Source of the DNA: Clostridia bacterium
GTDB lineage: Bacteria; Bacillota; Clostridia; Oscillospirales; Acutalibacteraceae
Reading direction: 5' to 3'
Assembly (NCBI GenBank): GCA_017416485.1
Contig: JAFQCH010000026.1
Span: 1 to 64,000, forward strand
DNA length: 64,000 nt
Shown: piece by piece, positions 35,608 through 43,432 of the stretch
Layout: every line of letters starts with the position of its first letter
Position numbering within the stretch: position 1 is the stretch's first letter
Made by a program: the position numbers and the translations under genes
Notes under the pieces: model-generated
Databases searched by the model: none
Told to the model about the DNA's origin: nothing
What the model saw: the letters and a program-made list of their open reading frames with translations, nothing else

Positions 35608-37002
35608 ATGCAGAAACTGATTCTTTATCCAGACCGTGCAAAACAGACCATGGAGGGATTCGGCGCCAGCGGTGCATGGTGGGCACAGGTTGTCGGCGGC
35701 TGGACACAGCAAGACCCCGACAGCGGACTGCCCTTCTACGAGCGCATTGCACAACTGCTGTTTGACAAGGAAAAAGGCATCGGCATCACCTGCTACCGCC
35801 ACAACCTCGGCGGCGGCTCGCAGAATTCAAAATCATCCGTTTTTGACCAGACCTGCCGCATGGCAGAATGCCATCTGAAAAATGACGGCACCTACGATTG
35901 GAATCGTGATGAAAACGCCGTGCGTATGCTTTTGTCTGTCGTGAAAAACGGTTGCGAAGAAGTGGTGTTGTTTTGCAATTCCCCGCCCGAAAAATACACC
36001 ATCAACGGCAAAAGTTGTGTAAGCAGAGCAGGCGGCATCAACATCCGCCGCAAGAATTTTTCTCCCTTTGCAGACTACTGCGTGCAGGTAACAAAGCATT
36101 TCCTTTCCATGGGTGTGCCCGTAAAATTCTTCTCCCCCGTCAATGAACCCGTGTGGGTATGGACGGAAAAGAACGGCCAGGAGGGTTGCCATTACCGTCC
36201 GTGGCAGGTGTGGGAACTGATGCGCATCTGTGCCGACAAGTTCAGGGAAGCCAACCTCGGTGTTCTGCTTTCGGGTGCGGAAAACGGCGACATCCGTTGG
36301 TTCAACAAAACCTACTCGCGCATTATGCTCGGCGATCAAAAGATAAAATCCATGTCCGACGGTGTGGATGTGCATTCCTACTTCCTGCCGCTGCCCGTAA
36401 ACTTAGGTGCGATCACGGATTTTCTGAATGACCGAATCTCTTACGTCAAACGCTGGCGCAGATGGCTTAACAAAAAATACCCCAATGCCAAGGTGCGCGT
36501 GAGCGAATGGACACACATGCAGGGCGGCAGGGATTACGGCATGGACTCTGCCCTTGTGCAAGCGGAAACCATGCTTGACGATATTTGTCTTTTGCATGCC
36601 TGCGCATGGCAGAACTGGATTGCAGTTTCCAACGTGGACTACTGCGACGGGCTTCTTTACATTGACCTTGCCAAGCCCGGTTTTGAATTTACAAAACGCT
36701 ATTTTGCCTTCGGCAATTTCTCGAAATACATTGCGGTGGGTGCCAAATACATGCCCGCCGAAACAAAGAATGCCAACATAAAAGCCGCCGCGTTTGAAAA
36801 GGACGGCGAAACGGTGGTTGTGGTGATGAACAAATCCGAAACGGCGCAGCAGCTCTGTCTGCCGCAGATTGCAGGGCAGACCGTGCAGGGCTTTGTGACG
36901 GATGCAGAACACGACCTTGCACAGGTACAATTCAACGCGGACGACCTTGTGCTTTCTTCCCGCAGTGTAACAACGCTTGTGTTCAAAGGAGGGATTGTAT
37001 GA
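35608..37002 (+). CDS. Glycoside hydrolase family 30 enzyme, intracellular
   Basis: A 464-residue GH30-type retaining beta-glycosidase with no signal peptide. Seen: TMEGFGASGAWWAQ at the start, the NSPPEKY block, the acid/base Glu180 in SPVNEPVW, the nucleophile Glu300 in VRVSEWTH, and a C-terminal beta-sandwich half (FGNFSKYIAVGAKY..., ending SVTTLVF). The family covers glucosyl-, xylosyl-, fucosyl- and beta-1,6-galactan-cleaving enzymes; the exact substrate is open. ATG 35608 follows TTGGAGGGAG. The stop overlaps the carrier gene by 4 bp (ATGA), so the substrate is probably what the carrier imports. Confidence 0.88.
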   Translation: MQKLILYPDRAKQTMEGFGASGAWWAQVVGGWTQQDPDSGLPFYERIAQLLFDKEKGIGITCYRHNLGGGSQNSKSSVFDQTCRMAECHLKNDGTYDWNRDENAVRMLLSVVKNGCEEVVLFCNSPPEKYTINGKSCVSRAGGINIRRKNFSPFADYCVQVTKHFLSMGVPVKFFSPVNEPVWVWTEKNGQEGCHYRPWQVWELMRICADKFREANLGVLLSGAENGDIRWFNKTYSRIMLGDQKIKSMSDGVDVHSYFLPLPVNLGAITDFLNDRISYVKRWRRWLNKKYPNAKVRVSEWTHMQGGRDYGMDSALVQAETMLDDICLLHACAWQNWIAVSNVDYCDGLLYIDLAKPGFEFTKRYFAFGNFSKYIAVGAKYMPAETKNANIKAAAFEKDGETVVVVMNKSETAQQLCLPQIAGQTVQGFVTDAEHDLAQVQFNADDLVLSSRSVTTLVFKGGIV

Positions 37003-39230
37003 CCATCATCAATAAGGGCTTATCCCTTGTGCGCGATGTGCGTGCTTATTGGAAAAACCCCGCCCCGGGCGACTATGTTGCCTACAAAGAATATTTTATG
37101 TTGTCGGTCGGTTGGCTGGGTATGCGCCTTGCCACATCGTTCGGATTCGGCTTCGGTGTCAACGATGCCTTCACGGCAACCACCTTGCAGATGAATCACC
37201 GCGACCTCATTCTTTTAGGCTATATCTGCACTGCCATCGGCTATGTAACAGCTCCGTTGAACGCGTATATCATTGACCATCTGCGAAGCCGCGACGGCAA
37301 GTACCGCGTGTATGTAAAACTCGCTATCCCCGCCGCGATGCTGTCTATGTTTGCCTTGTTCTTCCCTTATGAAAAGGTCGGCTACATGAAAATGGTCGTT
37401 TCGCTGTTCTTAATCGGGCAGATTGAGGGCTATGTCAAAGGTTGGTACTCCACGGGCGTGAGCAACCTTGTGTATGTCTTATCGCCCAACTCACAGGAAC
37501 GTGTGCGCATTATGATGGTAACGAGCCTTGTGCACAATTTTGCACCGAGCCTGACGGGTATCATCCTGCCCGTGATGGCAGACCTGTTTGCCGACGGCAA
37601 CCTTTACAACATCAACACCTACCGCATGATCTACCCCGTGTTCATCATCGTGGGCTGTGCCATGAGCATGACCGCTTACTTCGGTGTGCGAGAACGCATT
37701 ATTCAGCCCGTTTCCGAAGTGGCAGACCTTGGCTTTATGGATGCCCTGCGTGCGGTCACAAGCAACAAATATTTCTGGATCAAGTGCACCGACGCGTGGA
37801 ACGATTTTATGGAATCGTGCAAGAATATCCTGCTGCAGTGGGTTTTCCACTACGGCAAGGTCGGCTCCATGAGCATGTACGGTGTTATCGATACCCTCAC
37901 CTACAACTCATCCATGTGGGCAATGCTGTTTTCCCCCACACTCATCCGTGTGCTGGGCAAACGCAAGTTCAAAATCGTCAAGAACACAAGTCAGGTGTTC
38001 ATCACCCTCGGCTTGCTGCTGACTTATAAAAAGAGCATTTTCCTGATTGCCGTGTTCTTCTTTCTCAACCGTTTCTGGGATACCACAGAGGTTGTGGACA
38101 GAGCCATCGAGTCGGATATACGCGATTATCAGCAATATCTGTCGGGTGAACGCATTGACGGCGCATTCGGACTGGTTGAACACTATGTCGGCGGTGCGGT
38201 CGGTGCCGTCACGAACCTGTTTGTGCCGTGGGTCTACCGCAAAAACGGCTTTGACGGCACGGATTATTCGGTGCTGATGGTGTATGACGACAACGGCAAC
38301 TACAACGAGGGCAATGTGCTGTATTCCCTGCTGGATGTGCTGATGAAGGTAAGCCTTGTCGGCGCGGTCATCGACATCTTTCCGTGGTTCTTTTATGACC
38401 TGACCGAAGCGGGACAAAAGGGTGTCATCCGTGTGATCCGCCTGCGCTCGGCGGCAGAAGACAAAGCCGCAGGACTGCTGGACGACAAACTGTATTGCGA
38501 AGCCTGCGAAGGCATTTTTGCAACCAAAGAATACGAAAATCAGCAAGAGCAGACCATCATCCGCACCAAAGACAAGGATGAACGTGCCGCAAACAAAAAA
38601 AAGAAGCACATCAATGAAGAAATTGAAATTGCCGCCTTTGTCAACAACGAGCTTGGCCGCTTCAACACACCGTTTGGTGCGGCAATTCTCGAATTGAGTG
38701 AAAGAATCGTATCTGCCGGTGAAAACGGCTATTTCTTACAGGCAGAAGAACTGCTTTCGCTTGCCAAATCCCTGCCCAAGGGTGCAACAAGCGCAGAAAA
38801 AACACAGCGCAGGGATTTTGTGAGCCTGATAAAGACCCTGCCGCGTATTCAGAAGATTGTGTTGAATCAGTACCCCGACGGTGTGCAGACCTTTGACCCG
38901 GCTGATCTTGAAAATGCCTATAACCTGCCGGCGGACACCGCAGAACAGAAAAAGGCACGCAGTGCCGCCATCCGCACCGCCAAGCGGGAGCGCAACAGTT
39001 ATGCCAAGGTGACAAAGCCCTATCTTGCGGCAAAACGCAACCTGATTCTGCATGACTGCTACCGCAACCTTGATTCGTTCCTTGCAGACTACGATGCGGC
39101 AAAAGCACGTGTGGAAGAAGAATATGCAAAAATGCTTGCATTGGAAGCACAGCAGAAAGCACAGCGCGCCGCAGAAACACAGCGCCGTCTGGAAGCAAAG
39201 CAGGCAAAAAAGAAAATCGGAAAGAAATAA
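36999..39230 (+). CDS. MFS-type transporter with long charged C-terminal domain
   Basis: A 743-residue protein: about 12 transmembrane helices over the first 490 residues, then about 250 cytoplasmic residues that are strongly charged and helical, ending in a Lys/Ala/Glu-rich coiled coil (AQQKAQRAAETQRRLEAKQA). The tail also has a paired Cys (YCEACEGIF). Its membrane part is paralogous to the carrier at 22230, which lacks this tail. It overlaps the GH30 gene, so a glycoside is the likely cargo. The tail could bind the hydrolase or another enzyme, which is inference. Confidence 0.8.
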   Translation: MTIINKGLSLVRDVRAYWKNPAPGDYVAYKEYFMLSVGWLGMRLATSFGFGFGVNDAFTATTLQMNHRDLILLGYICTAIGYVTAPLNAYIIDHLRSRDGKYRVYVKLAIPAAMLSMFALFFPYEKVGYMKMVVSLFLIGQIEGYVKGWYSTGVSNLVYVLSPNSQERVRIMMVTSLVHNFAPSLTGIILPVMADLFADGNLYNINTYRMIYPVFIIVGCAMSMTAYFGVRERIIQPVSEVADLGFMDALRAVTSNKYFWIKCTDAWNDFMESCKNILLQWVFHYGKVGSMSMYGVIDTLTYNSSMWAMLFSPTLIRVLGKRKFKIVKNTSQVFITLGLLLTYKKSIFLIAVFFFLNRFWDTTEVVDRAIESDIRDYQQYLSGERIDGAFGLVEHYVGGAVGAVTNLFVPWVYRKNGFDGTDYSVLMVYDDNGNYNEGNVLYSLLDVLMKVSLVGAVIDIFPWFFYDLTEAGQKGVIRVIRLRSAAEDKAAGLLDDKLYCEACEGIFATKEYENQQEQTIIRTKDKDERAANKKKKHINEEIEIAAFVNNELGRFNTPFGAAILELSERIVSAGENGYFLQAEELLSLAKSLPKGATSAEKTQRRDFVSLIKTLPRIQKIVLNQYPDGVQTFDPADLENAYNLPADTAEQKKARSAAIRTAKRERNSYAKVTKPYLAAKRNLILHDCYRNLDSFLADYDAAKARVEEEYAKMLALEAQQKAQRAAETQRRLEAKQAKKKIGKK

Positions 39231-39242
39231 ACTACAATCACA

Positions 39243-39274
39243 AATGGGGCTACAAACAAAGCAGCTCCTTTTTG
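39243..39274 (+). terminator. Probable terminator of the GH30-MFS operon
   Basis: GGGGCT pairs with AGCTCC (one G-T) and is followed by TTTTTG. Confidence 0.5.
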
Positions 39275-39280
39275 TGCGGT

Positions 39281-39812
39281 AAATTACGGTTTATCGGGGA
39301 GTTTGTTGATCGTCAGTCATTAAAAGTTTTGATCAAACTTTTTCAAAAGTTTGCGGTGTCGAGAGGCGGAGCCTTTCGTCGCCCGTCGCAACGGGCGAAA
39401 TTCCTTTGCCACACAATAGCGCAGGAGAGTAGAAAAACAGTCCGGTGGACTGTTTTTCGTAGAGAACCCTCGCCGGGGGTTCTCTATTTGTGCAAAGCAC
39501 AAACAATAAACGCAATCACTTGATTTTTAGATGAAATGAAATAAACTTACAATTTTAGTTTTGCTGAATTATGATTTATCATCAATATATTGATCGGTCT
39601 GCTATGGTGCTTCGCACTTGAGAAACCCCCGGCGAGGGTTTCTCAAACTCTTCCTGCGCTTTCTGACGCATAAGGAATTCCGCTCGTTGCGACGAGCGGC
39701 AAGGGCGTTGCCCTTTGAACCCACAAGCTTTTGAAAAAGCTTGACCAAAACTTTTAATAATTGACAATCAACCAAAATTCTGCAAAACTACCTCCCCGAC
39801 AAACCGCAATTT
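39281..39812. repeat. 530-bp imperfect inverted repeat, gene-free
   Basis: The left arm (39281-39487) and right arm (39620-39812) are inverted copies of one unit of about 200 bp. Read inward it holds AAATTRCGGTTTRTC, GGGGAG, a TTGATYGTCA-like stretch, TTAAAAGTTTTG, hairpins AAACTTTTTCAAAAGTTT and CCCGTCGCAACGGG (right arm: CTCGTCGCAACGAG), AATTCCTT, GCGCAGGA and a CTCGCCGGGGG hairpin. The left arm carries an extra hairpin with AACAGTCC and GGACTGTT. About 130 bp between arms (39488-39619) is AT-rich without an ORF. Hairpins differ by compensating changes, so structure seems conserved. It accounts for the gene-free 39275-39850. Confidence 0.7.
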
Positions 39813-39852
39813 GTTTTCTTTATCCCACATCTTTCCGTGGAGAACCTATAAA

Positions 39853-39893
39853 AAACAGCATCCTCACCTTTTTTACGGTCGGGATGCTGTTCA
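39853..39893 (-). terminator. Terminator of zapA
   Basis: Minus strand AACAGCATCC and GGATGCTGTT enclose an 18-base loop and are followed by TTTTTA. Confidence 0.75.
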
Positions 39894-39896
39894 TTT

Positions 39897-40268
39897 TTAT
39901 TCTTCCGTTCCCCACAGGGAGGATTTGCTTGTGTTCTGCGAGCGCTTGAGTTTGAGTTTCAGGCGTTCAAGTTCGCGGTTTGCCTTGTCGCGTTCGGTTT
40001 TGGCTTTGGCGGAATCTTCAAGATAAGCGCGTACCTCACTGCGCAGTTTTTCTTCGGATTCCATAGCGTGCTTTGCGGTCTGCGCATAGTCGAGTGCCGC
40101 CAATACCACAGCCTGCGTGTATGTACAGCCTGCGTTTTCTTTCATCAGGCGGGTCACTTTCTTGTCAAGGTCAGCGGCAAGCTCCTTGGCTTCTCCTTTT
40201 TTATCGTCTGTCACAAGATTATAGTTTTGTCCGCCGACTGAAATCTTTACGATGTTTTTAGGTTCCAT
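39897..40268 (-). CDS. zapA: Cell division protein ZapA
   Basis: A 123-residue FtsZ-ring stabiliser: N-terminal beta-rich ZapA head (IVKISVGGQNYNLVTDD, then the ELAADLDKKVTRLM helix) and a long C-terminal coiled coil (about 70-115) rich in Glu, Lys and Arg. Length is normal. ATG 40268 behind GAGGAGT is chosen over an in-frame ATG eight codons upstream without a site. The inverted-repeat element ends 30 bp before its start and may have displaced or supplied its promoter. Confidence 0.85.
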   Translation of the reverse strand: MEPKNIVKISVGGQNYNLVTDDKKGEAKELAADLDKKVTRLMKENAGCTYTQAVVLAALDYAQTAKHAMESEEKLRSEVRAYLEDSAKAKTERDKANRELERLKLKLKRSQNTSKSSLWGTEE

Positions 40269-40297
40269 AATACTCCTCAAATCCAGCTGCATTTTTT

Positions 40298-40323
40298 AAT
40301 GCAAAATGCAAAATGCAAAATTA
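40298..40323 (+). repeat. Left arm of the cassette, tandem TGCAAAA
   Basis: Three ATGCAAA-type units in a row ending AAAATTA; inverted copy at 40814-40850. Confidence 0.8.
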
Positions 40324-40396
40324 AAGGAGCTGCGCTGGCATTATAAAAAATTTTAAAACTTGATAGTCAAAAGAAATATTGCTTTTAACTTAAATT

Positions 40397-40747
40397 TTAA
40401 CTGTTTGTTTTTCTGCAAATAGCCGTTAATAATGCAATCAGTTCTTTTGCATCACTTTCCATGCTTTTGAATTGAGAATCAGACAAATATTCAGTCTGAT
40501 GCAAAAGCCGTAACCAATAATGGGTTTCATTGGCTTCTTTTAAAGCAATATTCATTTTTGCATTGAAATCCGCTTTCGACTGACCGCATTGTGCTTCAGC
40601 CACATTTGCCCCTATGCTTGTACCGCAATGAAGCAATTGTTTTGAGAGTTCATATTCATGCCCTTCAGCGATTAAATATCTACGAAGATTTACAATCCGA
40701 ACTGCAAACTCAAACGATTTTGATTCAATTGCATTATTGTTTTGCAT
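40397..40747 (-). CDS. Four-helix-bundle protein, S23 / 23S rRNA intervening-sequence family
   Basis: A 116-residue all-helical protein matching the S23/four-helix-bundle family: SFEFAVRIVNLRRYL, the signature GTSIGANVAEAQCGQSKADF (about 43-62), KMNIALKEANETHYWLRLL, and a last helix with ELIALLTAICR. Relatives include the Avd accessory protein of diversity-generating retroelements, but no reverse transcriptase is present here. Known members form basic pentameric barrels that bind nucleic acid. It lies between inverted TGCAAAA repeats and is the only gene in that cassette. An AAAGGA-like site is not evident; the ATG follows an AGATGTGTTTG stretch. Confidence 0.88.
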   Translation of the reverse strand: MQNNNAIESKSFEFAVRIVNLRRYLIAEGHEYELSKQLLHCGTSIGANVAEAQCGQSKADFNAKMNIALKEANETHYWLRLLHQTEYLSDSQFKSMESDAKELIALLTAICRKTNS

Positions 40748-40813
40748 ACAAACACATCTTTCTGCTACAAATTACTTCATGCTCTATAATTCAAACCGTG
40801 AAACGGTTTCCGA

Positions 40814-40850
40814 TAATTTTGCATTTTACATTTTGCATTTTGCATTTGAA
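40814..40850 (-). repeat. Right arm of the cassette
   Basis: TAATTTTGCATTTTACATTT followed by two more TTTTGCA units and TTTGAA; reverse complement of the left arm with one extra unit and one C-to-T change. Confidence 0.8.
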
Positions 40851-40868
40851 ATAATTTGCCGAGTCATT

Positions 40869-42683
40869 TTATTTCTTTCTGTGCTCGGCTTTGAGTCTCA
40901 TTTCCTTGGAGAGAACACGCTTGCGCAGACGAAGTGAAACAGGGGTGACTTCAAGCAGTTCATCGTCGCCGATGAATTCCATGCTCTGTTCAAGGCTCAA
41001 TCTCGAGGGCGGCACAAGGCGCAGGGCTTCATCCGAGCCCGATGCACGGGTGTTGGTCATCTGCTTTTTCTTGCAGACGTTGCAGACAAGGTCTTCGTTT
41101 TTGGCACATTCGCCGACGATCATGCCTTCGTAAACATCAACACCGGGGCCGATGAACAGTCTGCCGCGTTCCTGGGTGTTCCACAGGCCGTAAGCGGTGC
41201 TTTCACCCGTTTCGTGCGAAACAATGGAACCTCTTTCACGCATCTGGATATCGCCCTTGTAGGGTTCATAGCCTGCAAAGAGATTGTTCATAATGCCGTA
41301 ACCGTTGGTATCGGTGAGGAATTCCGAACGGTAGCCGATAAGGCCTCTTGCGGGAATCTTGAATTCAAGGTGGGTTGTACCGCCGTCGCGGGTACCCATG
41401 TTTTCGAGTTCACCTTTGCGGGAACCGATTTTTTCCATAACAGGTCCGACATAGTCCTGCGGGACTTCGACGATGAGCAGTTCCATGGGTTCGTGCAGTT
41501 TGCCGTCGATTTCCTTGAAGATAACCTTCGGACGGGAAACCTGGAATTCATAGCCCTGTCTGCGCATGGTTTCGATAAGGATGGAAAGATGCAGTTCACC
41601 TCTGCCCGACACCTTGAACGAGTCGGTGGTTTCGGTTTCTTCCACGCGCATGCTGACGTTGGTTTCAACCTCTTTAAACAGACGGGCTCGGATATTACGG
41701 GAAGTAACGAACTTGCCTTCTCTGCCTGCAAAGGGGCTGTCGTTGACAATGAAGTTCATGGAAATGGTCGGTTCGTCGATTTTTACAAAGGGAAGCGGTT
41801 CAATGCAATCGGGGGCACAAAGGGTTTCACCGATATTGAGTCCTTCCACACCCGAAACGGACACGATATCACCGGCAAAAGCCTCTTCGACTTCCACACG
41901 GCGAAGTCCGTCAAAAGCATACAGACGCGAAACCTTGACATTGCTTGTGGTGCCGTCGGTATGGCACAAAACGGCATTCTGACCGTATTTGATGTGACCT
42001 CTTTCGACTCTGCCGACACCGATTCTGCCGACATAATCGTCATAGTCCAAAGAGGAGAACAACAGCTGCAACGGGCCTTCGGGATCGCCTTCGGGTGCGG
42101 GAATGTTGTCGATAATTGCTTCAAACAACGGACGCATATCGCCGTCACGCACATCGGGGGTGGTGCCTGCATAGCCGTCACGGCCCGAAGCGTAAATAAC
42201 GGGGAATTCGATCTGATCGTCGTCGGCACCCAGTTCAATGAAGAGGTCAAGCACTTCGTCGATGACTTCTTCGGGACGTGCACCGGGACGGTCGATTTTG
42301 TTGATAACAACAAGGGGCTTTTTGCGCAATGCCAACGCCTTGCTCAATACAAAGCGGGTCTGGGGCATGCAGCCTTCAAACGCATCGACAAGTAGCAGAA
42401 CACCGTCTACCATCATCATAATACGTTCCACTTCGCCGCCGAAATCGGCATGACCGGGGGTGTCAACGATGTTGATTTTGGTATCGTTGAAAATGACGGA
42501 TGTGTTTTTGGACAAAATGGTGATGCCGCGTTCACGTTCAAGGTCGTTAGAGTCCATAACGCGGTCGGCAACCTGTTCATTTGCACGGAAAATGCCCGAC
42601 TGCTGCAGCATCTTATCGACCAGTGTGGTCTTGCCGTGGTCAACGTGGGCAATAATTGCAATATTTCTGCGGTCCTGAATCAA
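40869..42683 (-). CDS. typA: Ribosome-associated GTPase TypA/BipA
   Basis: A 604-residue translational GTPase, the normal length: G1 AHVDHGKTT near the start, the switch region ERERGITI, G3 [12 protein letters not shown]4 [10 protein letters not shown], then EF-G-like domains and the C-terminal TypA domain with [15 protein letters not shown] and a late LRLRKRVL. It aids ribosome assembly and stress growth. The start is a TTG at 42683, six bases after GAAGGTG, giving [16 protein letters not shown] as in relatives; a GTG three codons upstream overlaps the site. Single gene with no neighbour in its operon; the element follows its stop. Confidence 0.95.
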   Translation of the reverse strand: MIQDRRNIAIIAHVDHGKTTLVDKMLQQSGIFRANEQVADRVMDSNDLERERGITILSKNTSVIFNDTKINIVDTPGHADFGGEVERIMMMVDGVLLLVDAFEGCMPQTRFVLSKALALRKKPLVVINKIDRPGARPEEVIDEVLDLFIELGADDDQIEFPVIYASGRDGYAGTTPDVRDGDMRPLFEAIIDNIPAPEGDPEGPLQLLFSSLDYDDYVGRIGVGRVERGHIKYGQNAVLCHTDGTTSNVKVSRLYAFDGLRRVEVEEAFAGDIVSVSGVEGLNIGETLCAPDCIEPLPFVKIDEPTISMNFIVNDSPFAGREGKFVTSRNIRARLFKEVETNVSMRVEETETTDSFKVSGRGELHLSILIETMRRQGYEFQVSRPKVIFKEIDGKLHEPMELLIVEVPQDYVGPVMEKIGSRKGELENMGTRDGGTTHLEFKIPARGLIGYRSEFLTDTNGYGIMNNLFAGYEPYKGDIQMRERGSIVSHETGESTAYGLWNTQERGRLFIGPGVDVYEGMIVGECAKNEDLVCNVCKKKQMTNTRASGSDEALRLVPPSRLSLEQSMEFIGDDELLEVTPVSLRLRKRVLSKEMRLKAEHRKK

Positions 42684-42799
42684 TGTATTCACCTTCAATA
42701 AATAAATTAAGTCTATTTTTAACAGCATATTATGTTAACACTAATAAAAGAAAAATGCAATAGAAATCGACATTTTTTTTGAAGTTCCGCAAAAAAAAT

Positions 42800-42820
42800 A
42801 AGGCGGCATTATGCCGCCAG
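42800..42820 (-). terminator. Terminator overlapping a stop codon
   Basis: Minus strand GGCGGCATAATGCCGCC is a near-perfect palindrome followed by TTATTTTTTTT. The TAA stop of the small membrane protein is the loop of the hairpin, and the stem encodes its last residues. Confidence 0.8.
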
Positions 42821-43081
42821 CTGCATCAAAAATGCCGCCAATGCCGTTACCGCCGCACCGCCTGCCGCCGACAAGCCCATTGCAAGCCCTTTGCGAAATT
42901 TCTTTTCTTTTTTAGCCTGTGGCGGACGCAATGTTTCGCCGACACAAGCACTTGCTTTTTCTTTCAATTTTGCTTCCCCTAAACCGTAATATTCGGGTTT
43001 GACAAAAAATAAAATCCGTTCAAAATAAACACTTTCTGTCTGGCTGACTTCCACGACCTGCCGATTGACCCCTTTGAGCAA
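42809..43081 (-). CDS. Small tail-anchored membrane protein, unknown
   Basis: About 90 residues. The N-terminal part (LKGVNRQVVEVSQTESVYFERILFFV, conserved-looking, less than 45 residues) is followed by a basic stretch (PPQAKKEKKFRKGLA) and a C-terminal transmembrane helix rich in Ala and Gly. The start is uncertain: a GTG at 43090 touches the GGAGA site, while TTG 43081 lies nine bases after it and is preferred. The stop codon is the loop of the terminator. Function unknown; the topology suggests a cytoplasmic head with a tail anchor. Confidence 0.65.
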   Translation of the reverse strand: MLKGVNRQVVEVSQTESVYFERILFFVKPEYYGLGEAKLKEKASACVGETLRPPQAKKEKKFRKGLAMGLSAAGGAAVTALAAFLMQLAA

Positions 43082-43090
43082 AATGACCAC

Positions 43091-43432
43091 TCTCCGTTTC
43101 TTTTTTGGTTCCTGTTTTCATTTTTAGCCAACTTTTCATTTTTATTCTTGGTATTTTGTACAATGTTAATTGTAAACCTTTTTATACTCTCTGTATAGTC
43201 AACAATGGTGTTAAAAATGTTAAAAACTCTGTTGATAATGTTAATAACTCCTGCCTAAAAGCCCATTTTACATAGGATTCGGCGGGAGTTATTAACAAAA
43301 AAGTTGTGAACAAGGCACATTGACAAATATTTAACAAATACACCTTGTTGTATGTCAAGAGTGAGTTATACATTTTGGAGTAGAAAAAATGCTGAAAAAA
43401 CTGTGAAAATTGTTGAAAATATACAGAAATGT
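43091..43432. other. Gene-free region with a 21-bp direct repeat and stem-loop
   Basis: 342 bp between two minus-strand genes. It holds two tandem 21-bp units, each two 9-mers plus CTC: TGTTAAAAA twice (43209-43229) and TGTTGATAA, TGTTAATAA (43230-43250). A fifth, inverted copy (GAGTTATTAACA, 43286-43297) lets 43239-43254 and 43283-43297 form a 15-16 bp stem. The rest is AT-rich and no convincing ORF or promoter was found. Likely upstream control DNA of the small gene at 42809. Confidence 0.6.

Larger units (their letters stand above)
40298..40850. mobile_element. Inverted-repeat cassette carrying an S23/four-helix-bundle gene
   Basis: About 553 bp bounded by inverted tandem TGCAAAA units: left arm 40298-40323, right arm 40814-40850 ending GCATTTGAA. 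The inverted pairing continues inward through TAATTTTGC and a TATAAT-like block; the right side has CTATAAT then a hairpin (AAACCGT-GAA-ACGGTTT, 40793-40809). The only gene inside is the S23-type protein. This is the structure of the intervening sequences known in 23S rRNA genes of some bacteria, but here it sits between typA and zapA, not in rRNA. Its ORF-less relative is at 26671-26912. Confidence 0.7.

Noticed and set aside
39333..39515. Short frames inside the 530-bp inverted repeat
   Set aside because: They run through hairpins and differ between the two arms; no start signals.
40298..40323. CRISPR array or simple terminator
   Set aside because: The tandem TGCAAAA units are directly abutting with no spacers and no cas genes; the hairpin arms are 490 bp apart.
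40397..40747. Diversity-generating retroelement via the Avd-like protein
   Set aside because: No reverse transcriptase or template/variable repeat pair was seen in the window.
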